33,455 bases of DNA, from NCBI GenBank assembly GCA_905067555.1, contig CAJHIS010000008.1, forward strand, positions 1-33,455, written 5' to 3'. This DNA is from Candidatus Argoarchaeum ethanivorans. GTDB lineage: Archaea; Halobacteriota; Methanosarcinia; Methanosarcinales; EX4572-44. Positions 16,827 through 23,888 of the stretch are shown piece after piece. Position numbers and translations under genes: made by a program. The notes beneath the pieces were generated by a model that worked only from the letters and a program-made list of their open reading frames with translations, was not told the origin of the DNA and made no database searches. Positions within the stretch are counted from its first letter, which is position 1. Each line of letters starts with the position of its first letter.

Positions 16827-17008
16827 TTTTTGACTCCAATCGCTTTTGCTTACATCCCGTGCGTACGTAAGGGCAAAAACTGAAAGGAAACGGGCGATGT
16901 TTGAGAGCTCCCTGAGAAATGGTAAAACGCGTGTGTCAGGACGTTCTCCGATGCGTGGAATATCCGGGCGCGCGTGTTTGTGTAATACCCGGCAGAATTG
17001 TGGTATGA
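16827..17008. other. Gene-free stretch between methyltransferase promoter and TnpA remnant
   Basis: No convincing gene. The part 16850-17000 is richer in G+C (for example CCGGGCGCGCG) than its surroundings and may be foreign sequence brought in with the transposon remnant. Confidence 0.3.
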
Positions 17009-17317
17009 TTATTGTAAGATTAATTTGGAATTATTATAATAGTCTCTTAAATGAGAAAAGTGCTGTCTGGATATCCTGCTCGTTCTTCCCTTAATCTTCT
17101 TTGCGATAAAACTTACAGAACAATTTGAAGGGTACTTTATGAAAAGATGAGCATGATCCACATTCATTGTCATATTCATCCCCCCAATACATTCTTGCAT
17201 GTATTCCTGATAAACCCCTCTGTAGCCAGCACAAGCGTCTCTGACCAGTATCTTACCCCTATGTTTGAGTGCAATCACACTATGGTCAGTTAATAAATAA
17301 ACCGTGTGTCGGTCATG
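17009..17317 (-). pseudogene. Truncated IS200/IS605-family TnpA transposase
   Basis: On the reverse strand the frame reads RHTVYLLTDHSVIALKHRGK, then GGMNMTMNVDHAHLFIKYP, SVSFIAKKIKGRTSRISRQ and HFSHLRD. This is the HUH single-strand transposase pattern; the HUH pair corresponds to DHAHLFI, and KGRTSR is the usual next block. It is broken at both ends. A stop precedes HDRHTVY with no proper start, and after HFSHLRD the sequence ends (YYNNSKLILQ) without the catalytic-tyrosine helix. No partner TnpB is present. A dead insertion. Confidence 0.8.
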
Positions 17318-17425
17318 TCAAAGAATCCCTTTGCTCCCTTCACTGAATTCTATAAAAAGCAACCAATGCAGGGAGCAACCTCTGAGTGTCATGCCCAAAA
17401 ATCAAATTGCTGTAGCACTATAACT

Positions 17426-17496
17426 TGCGATTGCCGGGAATCGAACCCGGATTAGTGGCTTGGGAAGCCACTGTCATACCATTAGACCACAATCGC
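17426..17496 (-). tRNA. tRNA-Gly (anticodon CCC)
   Basis: 71-nt cloverleaf on the reverse strand: acceptor GCGATTG/CAATCGC with discriminator A; D arm GTC..GAC with the loop containing GG; anticodon stem GTGGC/GCCAC with loop TTCCCAA (anticodon CCC); T arm CCGGG-TTCGATT-CCCGG. No intron and no encoded CCA, as usual in archaea. An AT-rich box (GATAAATAAAG on the reverse strand, about 17513-17523) lies upstream as a likely promoter. Confidence 0.97.
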
Positions 17497-17525
17497 ACAG
17501 GTGAACACTGCTTTATTTATCACTT

Positions 17526-17546
17526 CTGCACAACGAAGTTGTGCAG
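17526..17546 (+). repeat. Single CTGCACAAC-type hairpin
   Basis: Exact copy of the hairpin with stem CTGCACAAC/GTTGTGCAG and loop GAA, also at 13447, 13529 and 16065. A degenerate relative (CTGTACAC/GTGTGTAG) follows at 17560-17579. It lies in the promoter region shared by the divergent tRNA-Gly and NAD kinase genes. Confidence 0.9.
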
Positions 17547-17607
17547 TTGCTGGTTATCTCTGTACACGTTGTGTGTAGCTGTTTACCTATACGAAGTGGA
17601 TTATACA

Positions 17608-17617
17608 GTATATAATA
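17608..17617 (+). promoter_or_regulatory. TATA box of nadK
   Basis: AGTATATAAT lies about 64-73 bp upstream of the NAD kinase ATG. Confidence 0.5.
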
Positions 17618-17680
17618 ATTACGATTTGTCTAAAGTTATATAGGATGAAATAAATACTGTGATTCTTGGTGCTTGTGTAG

Positions 17681-18505
17681 ATGATGAAAAAGCTCGGTGT
17701 AATATCCAGATGTGATAGACCTGATGCAATAGCAATGGTCAAAGACCTGCAGAAACACCTTGAAGGAAAGGCTGAACTCTTAATCGACCCGGAAACAGCA
17801 AAGAGACTCAACACAGATGGCGTTCCAGTGGGAGATATGAGAGAGCAGGGCGCTGTGGGACTGGTCTCAGTCGGGGGCGATGGTACGGTACTTCGCGGCA
17901 TACAGGAAATGGAAGATCCGCTTCCTGTGCTTGGTATAAATATTGGTACAATTGGGTTTCTTGTTGATGTTGGTGCACATGAAGCATTTGGTGCGGTCGA
18001 TGAAATCATCGAAGGATTTGAGATAGATGAACGCTCTCGTATTGATGTGCAGATTAATCATCAGTATCTGCCGCCAGCAACCAACGAGGTAGTAATCGTC
18101 ACAGCAAGTCCGGCAAAGATTCTATCGTATACTATCCTTATCAACCAAAAAAAATTAGATGAACTTCGTGCTGATGGGCTTGTACTTGCCACTCCCACAG
18201 GCTCAACAGCGTATGCCATGAGTGCGGGCGGACCTATTATTGACCCAAGGGTTTGTGCCATTGACATTGTGCCGATTGCACCGTTTAAGCTCTCAGCAAG
18301 ACCATGGGTGATACCAGATGACAGCACCATAACAATAAACCTGTCCAACCATGACAAGGATGCTTTTGTTGCAGTTGACGGACAATACACGCAAAAAATA
18401 ACCCACAGTGACACAGTGACAATTACCCGCTGCAGCACGCCAGCAAGATTTATCGTGATTGGGCAAAATGGATTTTATGAAAAAGTGAAAAGCAAACTTG
18501 CATAA
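17681..18505 (+). CDS. nadK: NAD kinase
   Basis: Phosphorylates NAD(H) to NADP(H) in the cytosol. 274 residues with the defining GGDGT motif at 65-69 (catalytic Asp67), the NE pair in PPATNEVVIVT, the conserved LDELRADGLVLATPTGSTAYAMSAGGP split across the substrate site, and a C-terminal beta domain. Start ATG at 17681; ATG at 17684 is equally possible. Ends 5 nt before the next gene, with which it is probably co-transcribed. Confidence 0.95.
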   Translation: MMKKLGVISRCDRPDAIAMVKDLQKHLEGKAELLIDPETAKRLNTDGVPVGDMREQGAVGLVSVGGDGTVLRGIQEMEDPLPVLGINIGTIGFLVDVGAHEAFGAVDEIIEGFEIDERSRIDVQINHQYLPPATNEVVIVTASPAKILSYTILINQKKLDELRADGLVLATPTGSTAYAMSAGGPIIDPRVCAIDIVPIAPFKLSARPWVIPDDSTITINLSNHDKDAFVAVDGQYTQKITHSDTVTITRCSTPARFIVIGQNGFYEKVKSKLA

Positions 18506-18509
18506 AGAG

Positions 18510-19607
18510 ATGACAAAAATGGAGATAAGCGAAACTATTAACACTTCAAGACACACAAAACAAGAGGCAGCTAAAATACTCAAGGATAAATTATCCGAAA
18601 CTGCAATATTAATACTTGTGGGGCCGCAGGGTGGCGGCAAGACCACCGTTGCAATCGAATCTCTTGACGAGAACACCGGGGCAATCTTTGAAGGACGTGT
18701 GCGTGCCGCACAACCGGTAATCATGATTCGAAAAGATGCTGTAAAAAAACTTAAGAACCTGGTGGTAGAACACAGGCCCCTGCCAATTTATGAAGGAGAT
18801 CAACAATTATACACAGAAATTACTGCTTATGACGCCATCCGCGCAACGATTGAAAACATATTCGACATCCTTGAACTTGGGGAAATCGAACTTGCAACCA
18901 AAATAAGCGGCATAGCAAAAGAACACGGGATAGACACCAGAATAATAGAGCTGATTGCTGAGCCAGATGAACTGCGCATTCGCAGGAAATATAGAAAAGA
19001 TGATGCAAAAGCCCGTCTCTCCACTCTCATCTACAAGGAAAAAAAATACCACATCGATTCGGACATCCTGAGTATACAGGGTGCAAAAATACTTGATATT
19101 ATTAATCGGGACAGGGTTGGTGCATTCTCGGATGACGAGATTTCCCGCACCACAGATGATTTTGGTAAAACCATACAAACCGATGGTAAAACCATTGCCG
19201 AGTGCCTTAAAATCCTTATCCAAACATCAAAACAGGAAAAAAGAGAAGCAGGTTTTCTTGTGTTACACAAGTACAAACACGAGCGAATCATAAGCGATAT
19301 TATCCTTGCCGGAGAGCATTCGACGATTGGTGTAACACTGCTTGAAGTGTATGTAGGATTCAGACAGAAGGGCGGAATCCTTGGAATTCAAGAAGTCTAC
19401 AAACCGGATATTGTCGGTGTGATTGAAGTAATACACTCACACCACGGAGATGGTGAATTACTCTCAACTGAAGATCGTGGTGCAGCAGGACGATTTGGGA
19501 TTATCGTAACAGTGATAGGGGCGAACGGACGTATCGATTCCACACATTATCCACGTAAAGAAACACTGCAAGGGATAATGCATGAAGAGCAAAAAACGGA
19601 AAAGTAA
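18510..19607 (+). CDS. P-loop protein with C-terminal JAMM/MPN-like metalloprotease motif
   Basis: 365-residue cytosolic protein that I do not recognise as a named family. The N-terminal part has a Walker A motif GPQGGGKTT (about residues 38-46). The middle is charged and helical. The C-terminal ~130 residues contain REAGFLV (Glu246) and, about 60 residues later, HSHHGDGELLSTED (His309, His311, Ser319, Asp322). This fits the JAMM signature E...HxH-x7-S-x2-D used by zinc isopeptidases of the Rpn11/AfJAMM type. A role in removing ubiquitin-like SAMP modifiers, driven or gated by nucleotide, is therefore conceivable but unproven. Starts TTG at 18498 and ATG at 18519 are alternatives. It sits between nadK and nop5 in one direction with gaps under 10 nt. 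Confidence 0.7.
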   Translation: MTKMEISETINTSRHTKQEAAKILKDKLSETAILILVGPQGGGKTTVAIESLDENTGAIFEGRVRAAQPVIMIRKDAVKKLKNLVVEHRPLPIYEGDQQLYTEITAYDAIRATIENIFDILELGEIELATKISGIAKEHGIDTRIIELIAEPDELRIRRKYRKDDAKARLSTLIYKEKKYHIDSDILSIQGAKILDIINRDRVGAFSDDEISRTTDDFGKTIQTDGKTIAECLKILIQTSKQEKREAGFLVLHKYKHERIISDIILAGEHSTIGVTLLEVYVGFRQKGGILGIQEVYKPDIVGVIEVIHSHHGDGELLSTEDRGAAGRFGIIVTVIGANGRIDSTHYPRKETLQGIMHEEQKTEK

Positions 19608-19615
19608 TTTTTAGC

Positions 19616-20569
19616 ATGTGTGAGAGTATTCAATATTACACGTGGTTTGGGGTTTTCACTATTAAAAACGAAAAAGTTGTTGATTGCAATCTTTTTCCAA
19701 AAGATGCCCATAAGCTTGCAGAACTCATGGAAGAAAGAACTGCAGCGTTTTCAGGCAGTAAAACCTGTTGTATTGATATGGTAAATCTTGCCATAAATCA
19801 GGGTGTTGTTAATACGAGAGAGGAATACTACGACTTACTGCAGGATGTTATGCTTGAAGTTGTAAAAAACAAAATCAGAACACAGTGGACAAAAGATGTT
19901 CAGATAATACAGGCAGCAAGCACGATTGATGAACTCGATAAAATCATAAATCTTCTGCAGGAACGATTAAACACAGGCTACAGTATTCACTTTCCAGAGC
20001 ACGGCATGCACGCACTGAAACTTGCAGAATTAATCACTACTTATGGAAGCAGAAACAACATTCCAGCCGATCATGCACTCTATGAAAAGGCTATAAACTC
20101 TACAGGCATGAATCTTACAGGTCAGGAAGAACAGCTTCTGCAGGCACTTGCAGCAAACATCCTGCATCTGTACAAACTGCGAGGAGAGAGCGAAGATTAC
20201 CTGAATCACACTCTTCCACAGTTTGCACCAAACCTGACGTCTATATTAGGAGCGAATCTTGCGGCACGTATGATAAGCCTTGTTGGCAGCCTTGAAAAAC
20301 TCTCGGAAAAACCTGCAAGCACTGTACAGGTAATTGGTGCAAGCAAGGCTCTGTTCAAACATCTACGTAAACATGCACCATCTCCCAAACATGGAATCAT
20401 ATATCAGCATCCACTGGTAAAGAATGCCCAGTACAAGCTTAGGGGAAAAACATCAAGAGCACTCGCTGGAAAAATTGCTATATCAGCGCGCATCGACTAC
20501 TACAATGGAAGCTTAAATCCACAAACAGAACAGGATCTAAAAAAACGAATTGCACAGATTAAGGGGTAG
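19616..20569 (+). CDS. nop5: C/D box RNP protein aNop5 (Nop56/58 family)
   Basis: Scaffold of the archaeal box C/D RNP that guides 2'-O-methylation of rRNA and tRNA; it binds L7Ae-RNA and fibrillarin. 317 residues: an N-terminal fibrillarin-binding domain (to ~110), a coiled-coil stretch, and the Nop domain from APNLTSILGANLAARMIS through PASTVQVIGASKALFKHL and SPKHGIIYQHPLV, ending RIDYYNGS. It lacks the long lysine-rich tail of some homologues. The usual next gene, fibrillarin, is absent; accessory DNA with an IS1-family element follows directly. Confidence 0.93.
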   Translation: MCESIQYYTWFGVFTIKNEKVVDCNLFPKDAHKLAELMEERTAAFSGSKTCCIDMVNLAINQGVVNTREEYYDLLQDVMLEVVKNKIRTQWTKDVQIIQAASTIDELDKIINLLQERLNTGYSIHFPEHGMHALKLAELITTYGSRNNIPADHALYEKAINSTGMNLTGQEEQLLQALAANILHLYKLRGESEDYLNHTLPQFAPNLTSILGANLAARMISLVGSLEKLSEKPASTVQVIGASKALFKHLRKHAPSPKHGIIYQHPLVKNAQYKLRGKTSRALAGKIAISARIDYYNGSLNPQTEQDLKKRIAQIKG

Positions 20570-20869
20570 TCGTGTCAGCTATTTTATTTTTAGGCGGGCG
20601 AGAATATTTGATAGTTTATATTGTGAAATTCTAAGGAATCTCACAAATAATGATTTACTTGAACTGTATCACTTTTCAGGAATTTTTAAGACACAGATTA
20701 ATGCAAGTCAGTGACCCCAGACGACGCTGCCGCCCTGTCTGAGGTATCGGGAGTATGATCGCGTTATATATCACTATGGCTTCTTGTTTTAATATTCAAT
20801 TCAGGCACTGATTTTTAAACTTATATAAGCACTTCAACAACAATTCTTGGCTTTTCCAGACATTACTTT
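20570..20869 (+). other. Non-coding gap between nop5 and the IS1-family element
   Basis: No gene or RNA could be recognised in these 300 bp. A TATA-like palindromic box ACTTATATAAGC is at about 20819-20830. GGTAGT followed by GTGTC at 20565-20576, across the nop5 stop, weakly resembles the terminal repeat of the IS1-family element at 21833 and might be its far end. Confidence 0.35.
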
Positions 20870-21363
20870 TCATTTGTCAGCAGCTCTTTGTTCAAACACT
20901 CGTGCGTGAGCACCACAGTTGTTTGTATATGGACACTTTTGCATTGAACCTTTTTCAAATGATTCAAAAGACTTGCATTTACCGCTATCGAAATTCTTTG
21001 CTTCAGAAGGGTAAACAGTTTGTTGATAGATTAGGCTTCCGAATATTCCACAAATTTGAATCGTTTCAATGTCATTTAAAGTTAAATTTAAAGATCGAAA
21101 CACTTTTTCTAGAAATTTATTAACCTTTTCTGCATATTTAGAAATTTCTTGAAAAGCATCATCCGTTACCAGAACATTATATTTCGTCTTACCAAGTCGG
21201 TCGTGATAATAGGATACTTTCTTCATCATCCGCCCGCAACTCTCTTGGGTCCATTTCCCAACTGAAAAAGCCACGAAAAGGTAGGTACTTCGCTTTATGC
21301 AGGTATAGATCCAAGCATCACCTTCTTCAGTCCAATTTGGGCTGCCGGGCTCAATATTTTTTT
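20870..21363 (-). CDS. IS1-family transposase core (InsB'-like, reached by frameshift)
   Basis: About 164 residues in the -1 frame. GDAWIYTCIKRSTYLFVAF and VGKWTQESCGRMMKK match the catalytic-fold strands of IS1 transposases, and VLVTDDAFQEI supplies the second Asp. The expected third catalytic block (Glu) cannot be located; after EKVNKFLEKVFRSLNL the sequence is unlike standard IS1. The C-terminus is cysteine-rich (QICG, GKCK, KCPYTNNCG), suggesting either an extra metal-binding tail or divergence or deletion. An ATG at 21385 exists, but independent initiation is not needed. Activity is doubtful. Confidence 0.7.
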
Positions 21364-21768
21364 GTTTTTTTGGGCATTGCTCCATAGTTCATCGCATTCG
21401 AATGGTGTAAGCCCGAGGTTCTTTATGAGATACTCGTTCATCGCTTCCGCATGCTCAGCCATATCTTCTAACAGTCTGCCTATGGTGTCTCTGTGATGAC
21501 CTGTGAGCCGTTCGATACTCCGTATACCGTTTTTCTCTACCAGATGCTTGCAAATATTGATTATTTCACTTTCAGGAAGTTGTTTCCGATATAACGGTGT
21601 GCCCTTTGTCTCCATGAAATAAGTCTCGCAATGCTTGCAGTAATACCTCTGGTGATCGGTGCTCTTGTACCTGCCACTTTTGATAATGTCTTTCCCAGCT
21701 TCTTTTCGGTAATAACGGCACCCGGGGTTCTGACAGACAACATCGATTTTTCCTCTTGGTCGTGCCAT
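21295..21768 (-). CDS. IS1-family InsA-like protein (upstream frame)
   Basis: 157 residues. The N-terminal zinc finger has paired cysteines (VCQNPGC and YYCKHC) and is followed by a helix-turn-helix (SIERLTGHHRDTIGRLLEDM), which binds the element's ends. It continues into FECDELWS, whose Asp-Glu belongs to the DDE core, then crosses the slippery site and ends after an out-of-frame tail. The ATG at 21768 (MARPRGKI) is preferred over the TTG at 21780 because of GGTGA just upstream. The full transposase requires a -1 frameshift near residue 135. Confidence 0.82.
   Translation of the reverse strand: MARPRGKIDVVCQNPGCRYYRKEAGKDIIKSGRYKSTDHQRYYCKHCETYFMETKGTPLYRKQLPESEIINICKHLVEKNGIRSIERLTGHHRDTIGRLLEDMAEHAEAMNEYLIKNLGLTPFECDELWSNAQKNKKILSPAAQIGLKKVMLGSIPA
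21364..21370 (-). promoter_or_regulatory. Programmed -1 frameshift heptamer A-AAA-AAC
   Basis: Reading the InsA frame on the reverse strand gives CAA AAA AAC, so the heptamer A AAA AAC is in exactly the phase used by E. coli IS1. Slipping by -1 enters the downstream frame and continues to the stop at 20870, giving a fused product of about 299 residues. Confidence 0.75.
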
Positions 21769-21833
21769 GATGTTCACCAAGAGTGTGGTTATGCTACATG
21801 TTATAATATACTATCGTAGATTGGGACACTACC

Positions 21834-22102
21834 AGAAATTCCGCCCATTTTTTAACGCCCCCTCATTTTTCGTATCAGGTCCGATTAACTGCATGTTTGC
21901 CTGCTACGAAAGGGGCTAAAATGTGGCAGAACTCTGTGGCACTTCGTGCCTTGCCATTTGGGTCGGATAACATACCACTCGTGTTCGATTAAGTCCAAGT
22001 TCTATATAAATCTATGGCGATATATTTAAATATAAGATACTCTTAACTGAACACCTATGGACCGTTATACGCAACTGAAAATCAAGCCAGCCCCTCTATT
22101 AT
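21834..22102 (+). other. Gene-free stretch with palindromes and a promoter
   Basis: It holds an imperfect inverted repeat (GCCCCCTCATTTTTCGTA at about 21858 with TACGAAAGGGGC at about 21906-21917), a small hairpin GGCACTTCGTGCC (about 21939-21951) and a strong TATA-like box (GATATATTTAAATATA, about 22018-22033). A 27-codon frame starts at 22057 right after this promoter (leaderless position) and stops at 22140; it has no recognisable features. Confidence 0.4.
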
Positions 22103-22276
22103 ATGCCAAGATACAAAAGGAAAAATCGAAAAAATTATAATAAACCAAGAAATTATTATCCTAAAAGGAAGAGTAAAAATAAATACAAATCCCAATATAG
22201 ACCAAAAAATGAGTGCAGAAAAAAGAATTTTTGGAGAAGGTTTTTCTTCAGGTATACTTGCAGGTATTGCAATTAA
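22103..22276 (+). CDS. Small very basic ORF, possibly the N-terminus of the next gene
   Basis: 57 codons starting MPRYKRKNRKNYNKPRNYYP, packed with Lys, Arg, Tyr and Asn. The overlapping next frame begins at an AAAAAA run (about 22203-22208). Removing one A there would fuse residues 1-35 to the membrane protein starting at 22209, giving one sensible protein of about 140 residues with a basic head. Either a frameshift, a sequencing slip or a chance ORF; low confidence. Confidence 0.35.
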   Translation: MPRYKRKNRKNYNKPRNYYPKRKSKNKYKSQYRPKNECRKKNFWRRFFFRYTCRYCN

Positions 22277-22526
22277 AACAGGTATTTCAGTAGATGAAGG
22301 AATCATAATGACTATGATTATGAAAGCATTTTGTGAAGCAACTGAAGGTATGCAAAGCAGTTTTAATTGTTGGGGATTTGTTGTAATAATTTCATTGCTT
22401 GCTTTATTAGCATCTGGAGTAGCAATCTTCGAAGCTGTTACAAACGCAGATGATTGGAGAGTTGGAGCTATGATTTATGGGGCTGGCTTTATTGTAGGAG
22501 TTCTTCTAATTGTAATATTTGCATAG
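22209..22526 (+). CDS. Small membrane protein of unknown function
   Basis: 105 residues. A glycine/alanine-rich amphipathic start (FGEGFSSGILAGIAIKTGIS) is followed by two clear membrane helices (GFVVIISLLALLASGVAIF and GAMIYGAGFIVGVLLIVIFA) separated by a short loop with Asp-Asp-Trp-Arg. No family recognised. No ribosome-binding site precedes the ATG, which supports the idea that translation really starts further up in another frame. A good intrinsic-type terminator follows 18 bp after the stop. Lies between an IS1-family element and a toxin-antitoxin pair. Confidence 0.55.
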   Translation: MSAEKRIFGEGFSSGILAGIAIKTGISVDEGIIMTMIMKAFCEATEGMQSSFNCWGFVVIISLLALLASGVAIFEAVTNADDWRVGAMIYGAGFIVGVLLIVIFA

Positions 22527-22543
22527 GATTTGATTTTCAACTG

Positions 22544-22561
22544 AGCCTTCGGCTTTTTTTT
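22544..22561 (+). terminator. Hairpin plus T-run terminator
   Basis: Stem AGCC/GGCT with a TTC loop, followed by eight T residues, 18 bp after the small membrane-protein gene. It resembles a bacterial intrinsic terminator; archaea terminate efficiently at such T-runs. Confidence 0.7.
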
Positions 22562-22585
22562 CTTGCAGAAAAAACGTATAACAAT

Positions 22586-22634
22586 GATTATGAGGAAAAT
22601 CCCTTGCAGGATTTTTCGCAAACTTCTCATAATC
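22586..22634 (+). repeat. Nested inverted repeat
   Basis: Outer arms GATTATGAG (22586-22594) and CTCATAATC (22626-22634); inner arms AAAATCC (22596-22602) and GGATTTT (22609-22615). Together they could fold into a long interrupted hairpin just after the terminator and before the toxin-antitoxin promoter. Confidence 0.7.
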
Positions 22635-22732
22635 CTGATGTTATCTGAAATCGGCGTAGATATTCATTTAAGAAATGGTTTTAGCGATACATTGATATAC
22701 AAGTAAACATGTGTATTACGTAGGCGGTAGGA

Positions 22733-22951
22733 ATGTCTGTAGCTGTTTCAATTCGATTACCAGAAAAGATTATACATGATTTAGAAGCACTAGCAAATAC
22801 AATAGAGCGCTCAAAAACATTTATAGTTCGTAAAGCAATCGAGTCATATTTAGAAGATTATGCAGATTATTTGGTTGCTTTGGAACGTTTGAGAGATAAA
22901 GATGATGAGATTACTTCAAGTGAAGAATTGAGGGAACATCTTGGTTTATAA
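22733..22951 (+). CDS. RelB/CopG-type ribbon-helix-helix antitoxin
   Basis: 72 residues. The N-terminal ribbon-helix-helix (SVAVSIRLPEKIIHDLEALA, then RSKTFIVRKAIESYLED) binds DNA; the acidic C-terminus (DKDDEITSSEELREHLG) is expected to cover the toxin. It overlaps the toxin gene by 11 nt, the usual antitoxin-first order, and such complexes repress their own promoter. Ribosome-binding site GGTAGG before the ATG. Confidence 0.88.
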   Translation: MSVAVSIRLPEKIIHDLEALANTIERSKTFIVRKAIESYLEDYADYLVALERLRDKDDEITSSEELREHLGL

Positions 22952-23192
22952 AATTGAATATAAATCATCTGTTGGTAAAGATTTAAAAAAATTAGAGAAG
23001 AAAGCAATTAAACGGATTCTTAACGAATTAGAGAAGAATTTGAGAGAAAAGCCAAACACTGGTGTACCTCTCTCTGGACAATTTAAAGGCTTATTTAAAT
23101 ATCGTGTTGGAGATTATCGTATAATCTACGCCAAAACCATAACAGGAGTCCTTATTCTTCGAATCGGACATCGAAGTAAAATATACAAATAG
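22941..23192 (+). CDS. RelE/ParE-superfamily toxin
   Basis: 83 residues, beginning VYKIEYKSSVGKDLKKLEKK and containing the family core FKGLFKYRVGDYRIIYAK and the end ILRIGHRSKIY. In RelE-type members the conserved basic and tyrosine residues here cut mRNA on the ribosome. The start is TTG at 22941, with GAGGGA just upstream inside the antitoxin gene. Pairs with the preceding antitoxin. Confidence 0.87.
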   Translation: MVYKIEYKSSVGKDLKKLEKKAIKRILNELEKNLREKPNTGVPLSGQFKGLFKYRVGDYRIIYAKTITGVLILRIGHRSKIYK

Positions 23193-23243
23193 AACACGCC
23201 GACATCGGATAAGAGTGATTTTAACCTTCAGGAGGAATGGAAT

Positions 23244-23888
23244 TTGAGTTTTGTAGAACGAGTAATAGGAACAATAAAGAACCCGAAAAGCGCTATGGAA
23301 GGCATCGCAGAGCATCCCATGATAGAGGAAGCGGTTATAATCGTGGGAGTGTACGCGGTCTTGAGTGCCATCTCAGGGCTTGTGATGGCTGACAAAATCA
23401 CCTATGTTTTTGAGGGAATGGAAGATATGCCGTCTTCGATTGAATCGATTACAAGAGTATCCAGTCTTGTTGCCCCGCTAATAGGAGCTTTTATTCTGTG
23501 GATCGTTGTCACAGGAATCCTTCATCTGGTATCCCTTGCTCTTGGTGGGGAAGGAAAGTTCTATCCCCAGATGATGACTGTTGTCGGGTTCAGCATGATC
23601 CCTTTCATCTTCGGAGGCATCATCGGAATTCTATTGATTTCTATGGTTGAACCAATAACTGTAACAATTTCAGCGACAAATCCGTGGGCTGCAAAAGATG
23701 CGCTTAACAATCCATACCTGACTGCCTCAAGTGTATTTGGAACGCTCATGCAGTTCTGGGCTGCAGCGATAATATTCTTTGGGGTTAAGAATGCTCATCG
23801 TCTCTCGCCCGGGAAGTCTGCAATTGTTGCAGGAATTCCTGTTGTGATTGCGATTATCTCCCTCATATGGGGTAGCGGCATTGTATGA
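23244..23888 (+). CDS. Yip1-domain membrane protein
   Basis: 214 residues with about five hydrophobic helices, following a soluble start (FVERVIGTIKNPKSAMEGIAEHP), the typical opening of archaeal Yip1-like proteins. The start is TTG at 23244, chosen for its strong GGAGG 8 nt upstream; an ATG at 23237 is in another frame. The stop overlaps the ABC ATPase start (ATGA, 23885), so it is the first gene of the export operon. Its exact job is unknown. Confidence 0.8.
   Translation: MSFVERVIGTIKNPKSAMEGIAEHPMIEEAVIIVGVYAVLSAISGLVMADKITYVFEGMEDMPSSIESITRVSSLVAPLIGAFILWIVVTGILHLVSLALGGEGKFYPQMMTVVGFSMIPFIFGGIIGILLISMVEPITVTISATNPWAAKDALNNPYLTASSVFGTLMQFWAAAIIFFGVKNAHRLSPGKSAIVAGIPVVIAIISLIWGSGIV

Larger units (their letters stand above)
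20870..21833 (-). mobile_element. IS1-family insertion sequence (left end not defined)
   Basis: Two overlapping reverse-strand frames, a zinc/HTH protein (InsA-like) and a transposase core (InsB'-like), are joined by a canonical IS1 slippery heptamer. The upstream end has the terminal sequence GGTAGTGTCCCAATCTACG read inward from 21833. No matching inverted end is found near 20870; the only weak candidate is at 20565. Target duplications could not be identified. Confidence 0.8.

Noticed and set aside
17425-17643. Forward reading frame that looks protein-like (MRLPGIEPGLVAWEATV...)
   Set aside because: It is the antisense translation of the tRNA-Gly gene, a well-known false protein; no ribosome-binding site or homology of its own.
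20565-20576. Left inverted end of the IS1-family element
   Set aside because: Only about six contiguous matches to the right end and an implausible distance from the transposase stop; kept as a weak possibility only.
20700-20760. Possible box C/D guide RNA near nop5
   Set aside because: A CTGA-like element is present, but no RTGATGA C box at suitable spacing was found.
20902-21123. Forward frame within the IS1-family region
   Set aside because: Antisense to the transposase core; no similarity to a known protein and no signals.
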